Shown one piece after another: positions 1-5,167 of a stretch of 5,333 nt of DNA. This DNA is from an uncultured Gilliamella sp. (GTDB taxonomy: Bacteria > Pseudomonadota > Gammaproteobacteria > Enterobacterales > Enterobacteriaceae), in contig CALYQY010000113.1 of assembly GCA_945291235.1 (NCBI GenBank), forward strand, positions 1 through 5,333, given 5' to 3'. Each line of letters starts with the position of its first letter. Position 1 is the stretch's first letter. The position numbers were made by a program, and so were the translations under genes. The notes beneath the pieces are model-generated. The model saw only the letters and a list, made by a program, of their open reading frames with translations. It ran no database searches and was not told the origin of the DNA.

Positions 1-24
1 TTAAAGTTATGCATATTGACCGTA

Positions 25-53
25 TTGATGAATTTAATTCATGATACTATAAA
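25..53 (+). promoter_or_regulatory. Candidate sigma-70 promoter of the aldo/keto reductase gene
   Basis: A -35-like TTGATG (25-30) is separated by exactly 17 nt from a -10-like TATAAA (48-53). Transcription would start near 60 and leave a leader of about 90 nt before the ATG at 153. A second -35-like TTGACC at 16-21 has no well-spaced -10. A weaker alternative is TTAACA at 98-103, which also lacks a good -10. The call rests on motif match and spacing only. Confidence 0.4.
28..42. promoter_or_regulatory. Perfect 15-bp palindrome inside the promoter, candidate operator
   Basis: ATGAATT (28-34) and AATTCAT (36-42) are perfect reverse complements around a single T at 35. The palindrome overlaps the end of the proposed -35 element and fills most of the spacer up to the -10, where a bound protein would block RNA polymerase. 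The size suits a dimeric helix-turn-helix repressor. The regulator is not in the window and could be encoded to the left. It is AT-rich, so chance occurrence is possible. Confidence 0.35.
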
Positions 54-140
54 AGAATCGCTGGTTTATCTCAATGACATTCCGTTTTAGAATAAATTTA
101 ACAATGTTCAATGCTCACTATTACAACTAGGTTGGGAAAA

Positions 141-148
141 AGAGGGGA
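141..148 (+). promoter_or_regulatory. Ribosome binding site that fixes the reductase start at 153
   Basis: AGAGGGGA lies 4 nt before the ATG at 153 and only 1 nt before the adjacent ATG at 150. An upstream in-frame ATG at 111 has no Shine-Dalgarno sequence and would add 14 residues that family members lack. Start 153 gives the usual N-terminus, M-E-Y-V-K-L-G. Confidence 0.6.
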
Positions 149-152
149 TATG

Positions 153-1115
153 ATGGAATATGTAAAACTAGGCAATACCGATATTGAAGTGTCACGATTT
201 TGTTTGGGCTGTATGAGTTTTGGCGATCCTGCCAGTAAAATGCATGCATGGACACTTAATCCAAGTGAGAGTGAAGCGATCATTCAGCATGCGTTAAATT
301 TGGGTATCAATTTTATTGATACAGCCAATATTTATTCAGCAGGAACCAGTGAAACGTATTTAGGTCAAGCAATCAAAAAAAATATTGCTCGTGATAAAGT
401 TATTTTAGCCACCAAAGTCTATTTTAATGACGGTCACTTATCAAAAGGGGCAATTGAAAAAGAGATAGACGGATCACTTAAACGATTAGGTACGGATTAT
501 ATCGATTTATATATTATACATCGTTTTGACTATACCACACCAATTACAGAAACAATGGAAGCATTACATAAATTAGTTCAAGTTGGAAAAGTTCGAGCAC
601 TAGGTGCTTCTGCGATGTATGGCTACCAATTTTATAACATGCAACTTGCTGCTGAGCAAAACGGTTGGACGAAATTTGTCTCAATGCAAAATCACTATAA
701 TTTATTGTATCGTGAAGATGAAAGAGAATTAATTCCAATTTGTAAACAATTTAATGTTTCATTAACACCTTATAGTCCTTTAGCTGCTGGTCGTCTTGCT
801 CGATTAGAGTGGACGACTGATACGTTACGTAGTAAAACGGATAAAACCGCTATCGAAAAATATGATAGTACCCAACAAACCGATACTAATATAGTAAAAA
901 GAGTACATGAACTTGCTGAAAAATATGGCGTAACAATGACTCAAATAGCATTAGCATGGCAGTTTGCGAAAGGTGTTACCTCACCGATTATTGGTGCGAC
1001 AAAAACGAAGTACTTAGATGATGCAGTTGGGTCGTTAAACGTCTCGTTAACCCCAGAGGATATCACTTATCTTGAAGAGTTATATATTCCGCATCGAATT
1101 GTAGGCGCATTATAA
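153..1115 (+). CDS. YajO-type aldo/keto reductase
   Basis: A cytosolic NADPH-dependent oxidoreductase of the aldo/keto reductase superfamily, 320 residues from the ATG at 153. The (beta/alpha)8 barrel signatures are clear: the opening LGNTDIEVSRFCLGCMSFG, the DTANIYSAG segment, ATKV, and IIHRFD. The catalytic tetrad reads Asp56, Tyr61, Lys88 and His123. The SMQNHYNLLYRE block, the SPLAAGRLAR loop and the late PIIGATK motif belong to the cofactor side. Against E. coli YajO as remembered (324 residues), the match runs end to end, including the unusual HAWTL insertion near residue 31. YajO has been linked to 1-deoxyxylulose 5-phosphate or thiamine metabolism, and family members reduce varied aldehydes and ketones, so the physiological substrate here is not known. 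The gene appears monocistronic: it has its own candidate promoter, and the next gene converges on it. It is intact, with no missing active-site residue. The family call is very secure; exact orthology to yajO is likely but not proven. Confidence 0.93.
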   Translation: MEYVKLGNTDIEVSRFCLGCMSFGDPASKMHAWTLNPSESEAIIQHALNLGINFIDTANIYSAGTSETYLGQAIKKNIARDKVILATKVYFNDGHLSKGAIEKEIDGSLKRLGTDYIDLYIIHRFDYTTPITETMEALHKLVQVGKVRALGASAMYGYQFYNMQLAAEQNGWTKFVSMQNHYNLLYREDERELIPICKQFNVSLTPYSPLAAGRLARLEWTTDTLRSKTDKTAIEKYDSTQQTDTNIVKRVHELAEKYGVTMTQIALAWQFAKGVTSPIIGATKTKYLDDAVGSLNVSLTPEDITYLEELYIPHRIVGAL

Positions 1116-1131
1116 GTGAGCAAGTAGGTCA

Positions 1132-1168
1132 ATTCTCCTTAATAGCATTATCCAGTATTAGGGAGAAT
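1132..1168. terminator. Hairpin between converging genes, probable shared transcription end
   Basis: A 13-bp stem pairs 1132-1144 with 1156-1168 (ATTCTCCTTAATA against TATTAGGGAGAAT) with one T-G wobble and an 11-nt loop. It lies between the stop of the reductase gene (1115) and the stop of the convergent lipoprotein gene (1197), so it could end transcripts from both sides. Neither flank has a run of T, so it is not a textbook intrinsic terminator. It may act as an RNA 3'-end stabiliser or a transcription pause. Confidence 0.55.
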
Positions 1169-1196
1169 CATATTAAATTAGCTTATTTGCACACTT

Positions 1197-1919
1197 TTAA
1201 TAGTCAATTTTTCGTGAATTAAAATAAGTAAAATTCTCATTCATTTTTAAACAATATGACTTCGTCCAATCACCTTGTTCATTATATCCATAAAAGGAAC
1301 ATCTTTTTGTCTCTGTTGGTTTGGACTCTTTGTCATCAAAAAATTTAATGATAACTTTATCTAATTGATTTTTATCGTTATATAAAAATATCTTTTCTTC
1401 GCTTGACGTGTAAACATTGGCTAAATCCATTTTTAAGATATAAGTATTAACAATTCGAGAAATATTTCCATTTTCATACTGAATATCACTGATCGTCGAT
1501 GGATTGGAAATACGTTCGATTTTTATTATTCTATTTTGATCATCATAAGTTGAAGACCATTCGATCTTTTTGGCTAAATCCTCTAAATGCAAAAGATTCT
1601 GCTTATCATCCAGTTCCATATTTAAATCTAAATCATATTGATTATCTATCGAAAAATGGCTTTTTTTCGTTGCATAGTCGTTTGTGATCTTCACATGATC
1701 AATATCAACTGAGACAATGAAACCTTTATCATCTGATAGATATTGTTGGCGATCGCTGCCAATAATCTTTTGTTGCTTAATCAGTTTTGAATACGGAATA
1801 TTCTCAACACTACTAAACAATAAATAGTTGTTAGTGAGCTCAACATTACTCAGTTTTTCATTTTTATTGCAACCAAATAGAATGATTGATAAACCACATA
1901 CGAAAATGATCCTTTTCAT
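1197..1919 (-). CDS. YnfC-like (UPF0257) lipoprotein, second paralog of the pair
   Basis: A predicted lipoprotein of 240 residues, function unknown. The signal peptide is M-K-R-I-I-F-V plus a hydrophobic core ending in the lipobox LFGC, with Cys17 as the lipidation site. Asn18 follows the cysteine, so by the E. coli +2 rule it is not a classical inner-membrane protein and may be sorted to the outer membrane. The mature part matches the upstream neighbour along its length: SKLIKQQ (44-50), DDKQN (104-108), STYDDQNRIIKIE (123-135), GDWTKSYC (216-223) and a closing RKIDY. Cys207 and Cys223 have the same 16-residue spacing as in the neighbour. The YD-type motifs and the ending resemble E. coli YnfC as remembered (about 236 residues, unknown function). 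It is the second gene of a two-gene operon, 14 nt after the first stop. An upstream ATG at 1934 overlaps that stop but lacks a ribosome binding site. YD/Rhs-like resemblance is an alternative reading. Confidence 0.7.
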   Translation of the reverse strand: MKRIIFVCGLSIILFGCNKNEKLSNVELTNNYLLFSSVENIPYSKLIKQQKIIGSDRQQYLSDDKGFIVSVDIDHVKITNDYATKKSHFSIDNQYDLDLNMELDDKQNLLHLEDLAKKIEWSSTYDDQNRIIKIERISNPSTISDIQYENGNISRIVNTYILKMDLANVYTSSEEKIFLYNDKNQLDKVIIKFFDDKESKPTETKRCSFYGYNEQGDWTKSYCLKMNENFTYFNSRKIDY

Positions 1920-1926
1920 TGCTGTT

Positions 1927-1931
1927 TCCTT
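1927..1931 (-). promoter_or_regulatory. Ribosome binding site that sets the start at 1919
   Basis: On the minus strand AAGGA ends 7 nt before the ATG at 1919, the normal distance. The competing in-frame ATG at 1934 shares its A with the TAA stop of the preceding gene (TAATG) and has no Shine-Dalgarno sequence. The TAATG junction could still allow some reinitiation that adds five residues (M-K-E-T-A) before the signal peptide. Confidence 0.6.
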
Positions 1932-1933
1932 CA

Positions 1934-2707
1934 TTAGTCATAGTATTCGAAAGAGCGTAAAATAAATCGCTTTGTTTCTTCTTGTTCGTTTAAACAATAT
2001 AATTTTGTCCAATCACCATACTGGTTAGGATCATCGTAAACGCAGTTTAATTGCTCTGTGGGGATTAATTGATTGTGTTCATTGCTTTCATATTGACCAT
2101 TTTGAGCAATAAAAGCATGTTCGACGCTATTAATGAGCTGCTTTTCTGCATTATAAAAGTATTGCTTTTTATTGAGGTAAAGTGGAACGATATTTGCTTC
2201 ATCAGTTTTATCAAAAATTTCGTAGTCTCTTTCAACAACTAATTCATTTTTATAAGTAATTTGATTAATAAATAGATAATTGGAACCACCAATAATGCTG
2301 TTTTCAAGTTTCACAACTCGTCCTTGTTCGTCATAGGTTGAGCGGATAACTTCGTTGCCGGATGAGTCAGTTATCGAAACAATATTTTGTTTATCATCAA
2401 CATTAATTTTGTATTTTGAAAGCTCCTGATTTTTGATCATATATTGTGACTGCTGATAATCAAAATAGACTTTTTTATCGTTCAAATTGTAAAAGGTGAT
2501 CAAACCATCTGCGTTCGTTTCGATCGTACCAAAATAACTTCCTTCAAACCGCTGCTTTTTAATCAGTTTTGAGTGAGGAGCAACATCATATTGACCATTA
2601 TTAATATAATTATTGATGATGGTTTTAGAATCGCTTTGCTTATTATCACATCCTAACAAAGTCAATAGTAAGCAACTATAGATGAGGGGGATTATATTTA
2701 TTTTCAT
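1934..2707 (-). CDS. YnfC-like (UPF0257) lipoprotein, first paralog of the pair
   Basis: A predicted lipoprotein of 257 residues, function unknown, and first gene of the pair. The signal peptide M-K-I-N-I-I-P runs into a hydrophobic core and the lipobox LLGC, with lipidation at Cys20. Asp21 at +2, followed by Asn22, is the classical Lol-avoidance signal, so inner-membrane retention is predicted, unlike its paralog. Shared blocks are SKLIKKQ (46-52), DDKQN (104-108), STYDEQGRVVKLE (123-135), GDWTKLYC (231-238) and the aromatic end FEYYD. Cys222 and Cys238 could form a periplasmic disulfide. E. coli YnfC, from memory, also has Asp at +2, a late cysteine pair around a YD motif and a DYY ending, and this suggests the family. 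The start at 2707 is chosen because AAAGGA (2722-2717) precedes it by 9 nt and it begins a canonical signal peptide. A GTG at 2764 would add 19 polar residues and has no ribosome binding site. Confidence 0.72.
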   Translation of the reverse strand: MKINIIPLIYSCLLLTLLGCDNKQSDSKTIINNYINNGQYDVAPHSKLIKKQRFEGSYFGTIETNADGLITFYNLNDKKVYFDYQQSQYMIKNQELSKYKINVDDKQNIVSITDSSGNEVIRSTYDEQGRVVKLENSIIGGSNYLFINQITYKNELVVERDYEIFDKTDEANIVPLYLNKKQYFYNAEKQLINSVEHAFIAQNGQYESNEHNQLIPTEQLNCVYDDPNQYGDWTKLYCLNEQEETKRFILRSFEYYD

Positions 2708-2775
2708 GCTTTTTAATCCTTTATATTTATTTGAACGTCCTGAATGACAAATATATTTAACCACAAATAGATCAG

Positions 2776-2807
2776 CGATTAAACAGAAAATTTATATATC
2801 TTAATCG
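2776..2807. repeat. Inverted repeat CGATTAA-N18-TTAATCG
   Basis: CGATTAA at 2776-2782 and TTAATCG at 2801-2807 are perfect reverse complements 25 bp apart centre to centre. The repeat lies downstream of the candidate minus-strand promoter, in the leader of the YnfC-like operon. It could be a pair of half-sites or a weak RNA stem with an 18-nt loop. The arms are short, so chance is a real possibility. Confidence 0.3.
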
Positions 2808-2808
2808 A

Positions 2809-2837
2809 ATAATGATATAAACTTTAAGTATTATCAA
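2809..2837 (-). promoter_or_regulatory. Candidate promoter of the YnfC-like operon
   Basis: On the minus strand TTGATA (2837-2832) is followed after 17 nt by CATTAT (2814-2809). A better -10, TATCAT (2817-2812), sits only 14 nt away. A TATAAT (2858-2853) further upstream lacks a good -35. The leader to the ATG at 2707 would be about 95 nt. The -35 hexamer is one arm of the inverted repeat at 2830-2854. The evidence is weak. Confidence 0.25.
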
Positions 2838-2854
2838 AATGAAAGCTTGATAAT
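2830..2854. promoter_or_regulatory. Inverted repeat ATTATCAA-N9-TTGATAAT, candidate operator
   Basis: ATTATCAA (2830-2837) and TTGATAAT (2847-2854) are perfect 8-bp reverse complements with a 9-nt spacer, 17 bp centre to centre. It sits near the middle of the divergent region. Each arm contains TTGATA, a fair -35 hexamer, one facing each way. A regulator bound here could affect both the YnfC-like operon and the MetQ-like gene. It does not match an FNR box (TTGAT-N4-ATCAA), because the arms face the wrong way and are too far apart. Confidence 0.4.
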
Positions 2855-2894
2855 TATAATCCTAAATATCCTATCGTTATAAAAATAACACACA

Positions 2895-2923
2895 TTAACA
2901 AAGAGTTATATTTTGTAAATATT
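2895..2923 (+). promoter_or_regulatory. Candidate promoter of the MetQ-like gene
   Basis: TTAACA (2895-2900, 5 of 6 to the -35 consensus) is followed after 17 nt by AATATT (2918-2923, 4 of 6 to the -10). The start would fall near 2930, leaving a short 20-nt leader. TATATT at 2907-2912 is a better hexamer but has no -35 at the right distance. Confidence 0.35.
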
Positions 2924-2938
2924 GCAAACACAATCCAG

Positions 2939-2943
2939 AAGGA
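2939..2943 (+). promoter_or_regulatory. Ribosome binding site that sets the MetQ-like start at 2950
   Basis: AAGGA ends directly against an ATG at 2944 but lies 6 nt before the in-frame ATG at 2950. Normal spacing therefore favours 2950, which begins the canonical signal peptide M-K-K-Y. Confidence 0.65.
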
Positions 2944-2949
2944 ATGATA

Positions 2950-3774
2950 ATGAAAAAATATTTATATTTACCTACCTTAATATTATTGGGGCTCGTGTTG
3001 ATAGGTTGTGACACAGACAAAAGCAAAGACATAAAACAATCAGACAAAAAAGAGATCATAGTTGGATTACCCCCTAGTATGCACAACATTTTAATGGAGC
3101 GAGTGGTTAAGTCCGAATTAGAAAAAAAAGGCTACAGCGTCAAACTGGTCAATTTTAGTTCTTTGCGGGATGCCAATACCGCGCTGGTTGAAGGGAGTAT
3201 TGATATGAATGCTGCACAGCATCAAGATTATCTTGACGTCTATAACAAAGAGACCCATAACGACCTTGTCTCTTTAGTACACATTCCTTCCATATCTGCC
3301 GCTCTATTTTCACAGAAACATCATTCAATCAATGATATTGCATCCAATCAAATCATTGCAATCCCGAATGATCCCTCCAACACCTCTCGATCATTATTGT
3401 TGTTACAAAAAATAGGGTGGATCAAGCTTAAACCAGACACACAATCAGGCATAATCACCTTAAATGATATTATAGAAAACAGCTATAATTTAAAATTTAA
3501 AACGCTTTTATCAGAAATTATTCCGCGAGTACTTGGCGAAGTTGATTACGCAATTATGCCAGGCGGTGTGGCATGGTTGAGTAAAGTGCCAGCTGATAAT
3601 ATATTAATTCAAGAAGAATTATCGCCCAATTTAGAGCTAATGGTCGTTGTTAAAAAAGAAAATCTCAATACGGCATGGGCAAATGACGTTAAGCAACTTT
3701 ACCAATCCGATAAACTTAAAAAATTTATTGAAGAAGATCCGGACGCTAAAGGTCGATTTATTTGGCCAAAATAG
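2950..3774 (+). CDS. MetQ/NlpA-family ABC transporter substrate-binding lipoprotein, divergent and orphan
   Basis: A predicted periplasmic substrate-binding lipoprotein of 274 residues, the usual size (E. coli MetQ and NlpA are about 271). The signal peptide ends in the lipobox VLIGC. Cys20 is lipidated, and Asp21 at +2 predicts inner-membrane anchoring, as expected for a protein that feeds an ABC permease. Family blocks follow in order: strand EIIVGL (35-40), EGSIDMNAAQHQDYLD (81-96), the highly typical IPNDPSN (138-144), SRSLLLLQKIGWIKLK (146-161), and a late LYQSDKLKKFI segment. His91, Tyr94 and Arg147 of the ligand site are kept. Positions that in methionine-binding members are Tyr, Phe and Asn appear here as Leu72, Ala89 and Pro204, so the ligand may not be methionine. 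No metN or metI gene is beside it, and metQ normally sits in metNIQ, so this is an orphan more like nlpA. The family is certain; the ligand is unknown. Confidence 0.9.
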   Translation: MKKYLYLPTLILLGLVLIGCDTDKSKDIKQSDKKEIIVGLPPSMHNILMERVVKSELEKKGYSVKLVNFSSLRDANTALVEGSIDMNAAQHQDYLDVYNKETHNDLVSLVHIPSISAALFSQKHHSINDIASNQIIAIPNDPSNTSRSLLLLQKIGWIKLKPDTQSGIITLNDIIENSYNLKFKTLLSEIIPRVLGEVDYAIMPGGVAWLSKVPADNILIQEELSPNLELMVVVKKENLNTAWANDVKQLYQSDKLKKFIEEDPDAKGRFIWPK

Positions 3775-3788
3775 GATAGTTAAAAAAC

Positions 3789-3830
3789 AACCAATATCTT
3801 TTGGTGGATAAAAGATATTGGTTTTATTAT
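3789..3830 (+). terminator. Rho-independent terminator after the MetQ-like gene, probably bidirectional
   Basis: A perfect 14-bp stem pairs 3789-3802 with 3810-3823 (AACCAATATCTTTT and its complement) around a 7-nt loop GGTGGAT. On the plus strand it is followed by a T-rich tail (3822-3828). On the minus strand it runs into six T from the A-run at 3782-3787. It begins 14 nt after the TAG at 3774. Confidence 0.85.
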
Positions 3831-3843
3831 AAAATCTAATCAT

Positions 3844-4190
3844 TTAATCTTATCAGCATTTGAAATTTACCTTCGCTCCATTTTGCTTTAAAGTTATTTT
3901 CAACCCATTAAATAACAGCTAATCATGCTATGTTAAGTTTTTTAGGGTTATAAAGTGACATTAGGTTCTATTAAACAAATCGTTATTTTTTTCACTTAAC
4001 ATTATTTAAATCTAAAAAATCTTTTTTAATTTTTTATTAAGAATATTCATTCCAATATTTACAATTTTTTCTTTTTTTAATTTATTTATCTTATTGATTA
4101 TAAATGAAATATTTGTAATTTTTGCGTGGTGTTTATATATGATTGTGGTAAAATCGCAATCCCCAAAAAAGATAAAATGAAATAAAAGTA
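3844..4190. other. Gene-free, extremely AT-rich intergenic region
   Basis: I see no credible coding sequence on either strand; the longest ATG-led frames are only a few codons. The middle is nearly pure A and T: 4021-4080 has 7 G or C in 60 bases. Runs of T occur at about 3984-3992, 4022-4027, 4031-4035, 4065-4070 and 4072-4078. Two similar 17-mers at 4054-4070 and 4108-4124 (AATATTT..AATTTTT) form an imperfect direct repeat. Such DNA is typically curved and a likely H-NS-type target. The right end carries the promoter of the next gene. Confidence 0.6.
4146..4154 (+). promoter_or_regulatory. Candidate extended -10 promoter of the unknown lipoprotein gene
   Basis: TGG-TAAAAT (4146-4154) matches an extended -10 (TGn followed by a 5 of 6 hexamer). 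At 17 nt upstream stands only GTGGTG (4126-4131), a poor -35, which extended -10 promoters tolerate. The start would be near 4161, with a 30-nt leader. The -10 lies inside an imperfect palindrome, ATTGTGG (4142-4148) and TCGCAAT (4154-4160). Confidence 0.4.
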
Positions 4191-5120
4191 ATGACTAAAA
4201 TTAAATATTTTTTAATTGTTATTTGCAGTTTGGCTTTAGTCGGCTGTTTTGTACCAAGTAAAATTCAAACTATGATCGATAATCCAACTTCGAACGAAAT
4301 AAAAGTAACCATTGATGGAACTGAACACGTTATTCCTCCAGTTTCAAAGATCGCTTACTCTTTTGAATTTGGTAAACATACTCTAGGTTATAACCAAGAA
4401 ACTTTAAATATTCTGGTAAAACCCAATCGAAAGAATGAACTTAATATCATTAATCCAACATTAAATAATTACGTAATAATGAACTTCTATTTTATCGACG
4501 AAAAAATGAAACCTGCTGATTATGGTATGCTACTAATGTCCAAAAAATCAAGTATGACCACTGTATCAATAATGTATGATGGAAAGGTAAAGGAAATAGA
4601 GTTACCTCTTAGTGTGACAAATGACTTATTTATTGATCAAAGCGAATATTGGTGGAAATATGATCTTGACAAACCTGTACCAGAGAAAATAACGATCAGG
4701 GACTCTACCAAATTCTCGACGATAAAAAAAATTTACCGGGAAGCGGAGTTTTGGAAAATTGCGCCAGAATATGTAGAAGAATTAGATGATTATGATATAC
4801 CTTTAGATAGAGTACGTTTTGTTGAACGTACACCTGAATTAAACAAATTACCGGCGTTTTCTATTCCTGATATTGCTTTAAATTCTATCGCTTGTGAACA
4901 AGGACGTAATGATATTCAAGAAAAACTCAATAATTGGCAGCAAATTTTAACCTTAACAGGAAGTGATTTTAGTGAAGGTTATAAAGATTTTAAATCAACA
5001 ATAATCGATGCCAACACCGAAGCTTTCAAAAATTGTGATGGTTATAGTGAAGCATTAAATGATATTGCTGATGCACTTGAATCAATTAGCGATTTGAATT
5101 TTGTTATCTTGCAAGAATAA
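4191..5120 (+). CDS. Lipoprotein of unknown function
   Basis: A predicted lipoprotein of 309 residues that I cannot assign to a functional family. M-T-K-I-K-Y plus a hydrophobic stretch ends in the lipobox LVGC, with Cys19 lipidated and Phe20 at +2. Residues 30-100 look like beta strands: DNPTSNEIKVTIDG (30-43), a PP turn (49-50), FGKHTLGY (60-67) and INPTLNNYVI (87-96). Together with NDLFIDQSEYWWKYDL (144-159) and KPVPEKI, this recalls a conserved domain I have seen in uncharacterised proteobacterial lipoproteins. Residues about 225-309 are acidic and predicted helical, with two cysteines, Cys235 and Cys282, that could form a disulfide. The gene stands alone between terminators. Its ribosome binding site is weak: only A-rich sequence (AAAAG) precedes the ATG, unlike the AGGA-type sites of the other genes here. 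A two-codon frame ATG-AAA-TAA (4177-4185) lies just upstream. No alternative start preserves the signal peptide. That it is a real gene is near certain; its role is unknown. Confidence 0.85.
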   Translation: MTKIKYFLIVICSLALVGCFVPSKIQTMIDNPTSNEIKVTIDGTEHVIPPVSKIAYSFEFGKHTLGYNQETLNILVKPNRKNELNIINPTLNNYVIMNFYFIDEKMKPADYGMLLMSKKSSMTTVSIMYDGKVKEIELPLSVTNDLFIDQSEYWWKYDLDKPVPEKITIRDSTKFSTIKKIYREAEFWKIAPEYVEELDDYDIPLDRVRFVERTPELNKLPAFSIPDIALNSIACEQGRNDIQEKLNNWQQILTLTGSDFSEGYKDFKSTIIDANTEAFKNCDGYSEALNDIADALESISDLNFVILQE

Positions 5121-5127
5121 AAGGAAT

Positions 5128-5164
5128 TGAAGTGTTGATATAAGTATTAAACTTCGTCTTTTTT
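5128..5164 (+). terminator. Rho-independent terminator of the unknown lipoprotein gene
   Basis: GAAGT (5129-5133) and TTGATA (5135-5140) pair with TATTAA (5145-5150) and ACTTC (5151-5155) around the 4-nt loop TAAG, with G5134 bulged and one G-T wobble. The outer T5128-G5156 wobble extends it. Six T (5159-5164) follow almost at once. It lies 8 nt after the stop codon. Confidence 0.75.
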
Positions 5165-5167
5165 GTG

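Larger units (their letters stand above)
2708..2949. other. Divergent control region between the YnfC-like operon and the MetQ-like gene
   Basis: About 240 nt of AT-rich DNA separate two divergent lipoprotein starts. It holds candidate promoters in both directions, an 8-bp-arm inverted repeat at 2830-2854 and a second one with 7-bp arms at 2776-2807. Both leaders carry good Shine-Dalgarno sequences. I find no convincing tandem MetJ boxes, which would be expected for a MetJ-controlled methionine transporter gene, and no open reading frame of its own. Confidence 0.5.

Noticed and set aside
98..283. Minus-strand 61-codon frame over the start of the reductase gene
   Set aside because: It is antisense to a strongly conserved coding region, has no family resemblance and no ribosome binding site worth noting.
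1934..2707. Rhs/YD-repeat toxin or its immunity protein, suggested by YDEQGR-type motifs
   Set aside because: Only isolated YD-like motifs occur in a 257-residue lipoprotein, without repeat arrays, a toxin tip or a partner gene. The YnfC-like reading fits length, signal and ending better.
2733..2750. GAACGTCC, a possible MetJ box upstream of the YnfC-like operon
   Set aside because: Only 5 of 8 bases match AGACGTCT. No adjacent second box is present, and MetJ needs tandem boxes. It is also far from the MetQ-like promoter.
3637..3843. Minus-strand 68-codon frame over the end of the MetQ-like gene and its terminator
   Set aside because: It starts inside an antisense strand of a conserved gene and crosses the terminator stem. 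The product is low-complexity Phe, Ile and Asn, as expected from AT-rich shadow frames.
3913..3943. Weak hairpin (7 bp with a 2-nt bulge) followed by six T, perhaps the end of a small RNA
   Set aside because: The stem is short and interrupted, and no promoter fits upstream between it and the MetQ terminator. T-runs are common in this region.
4054..4124. Imperfect 17-nt direct repeat (AATATTT..AATTTTT) 54 nt apart
   Set aside because: It consists almost only of A and T in a region near 12 percent GC, so the match is expected by chance. There are not enough copies for an iteron or array.
4142..4160. ATTGTGG-TAAAA-TCGCAAT as a CRP site
   Set aside because: The half-sites do not match TGTGA and TCACA with a 6-nt spacer, and the inverted repeat is imperfect (5 of 7). 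At most it is an unassigned operator over the -10.
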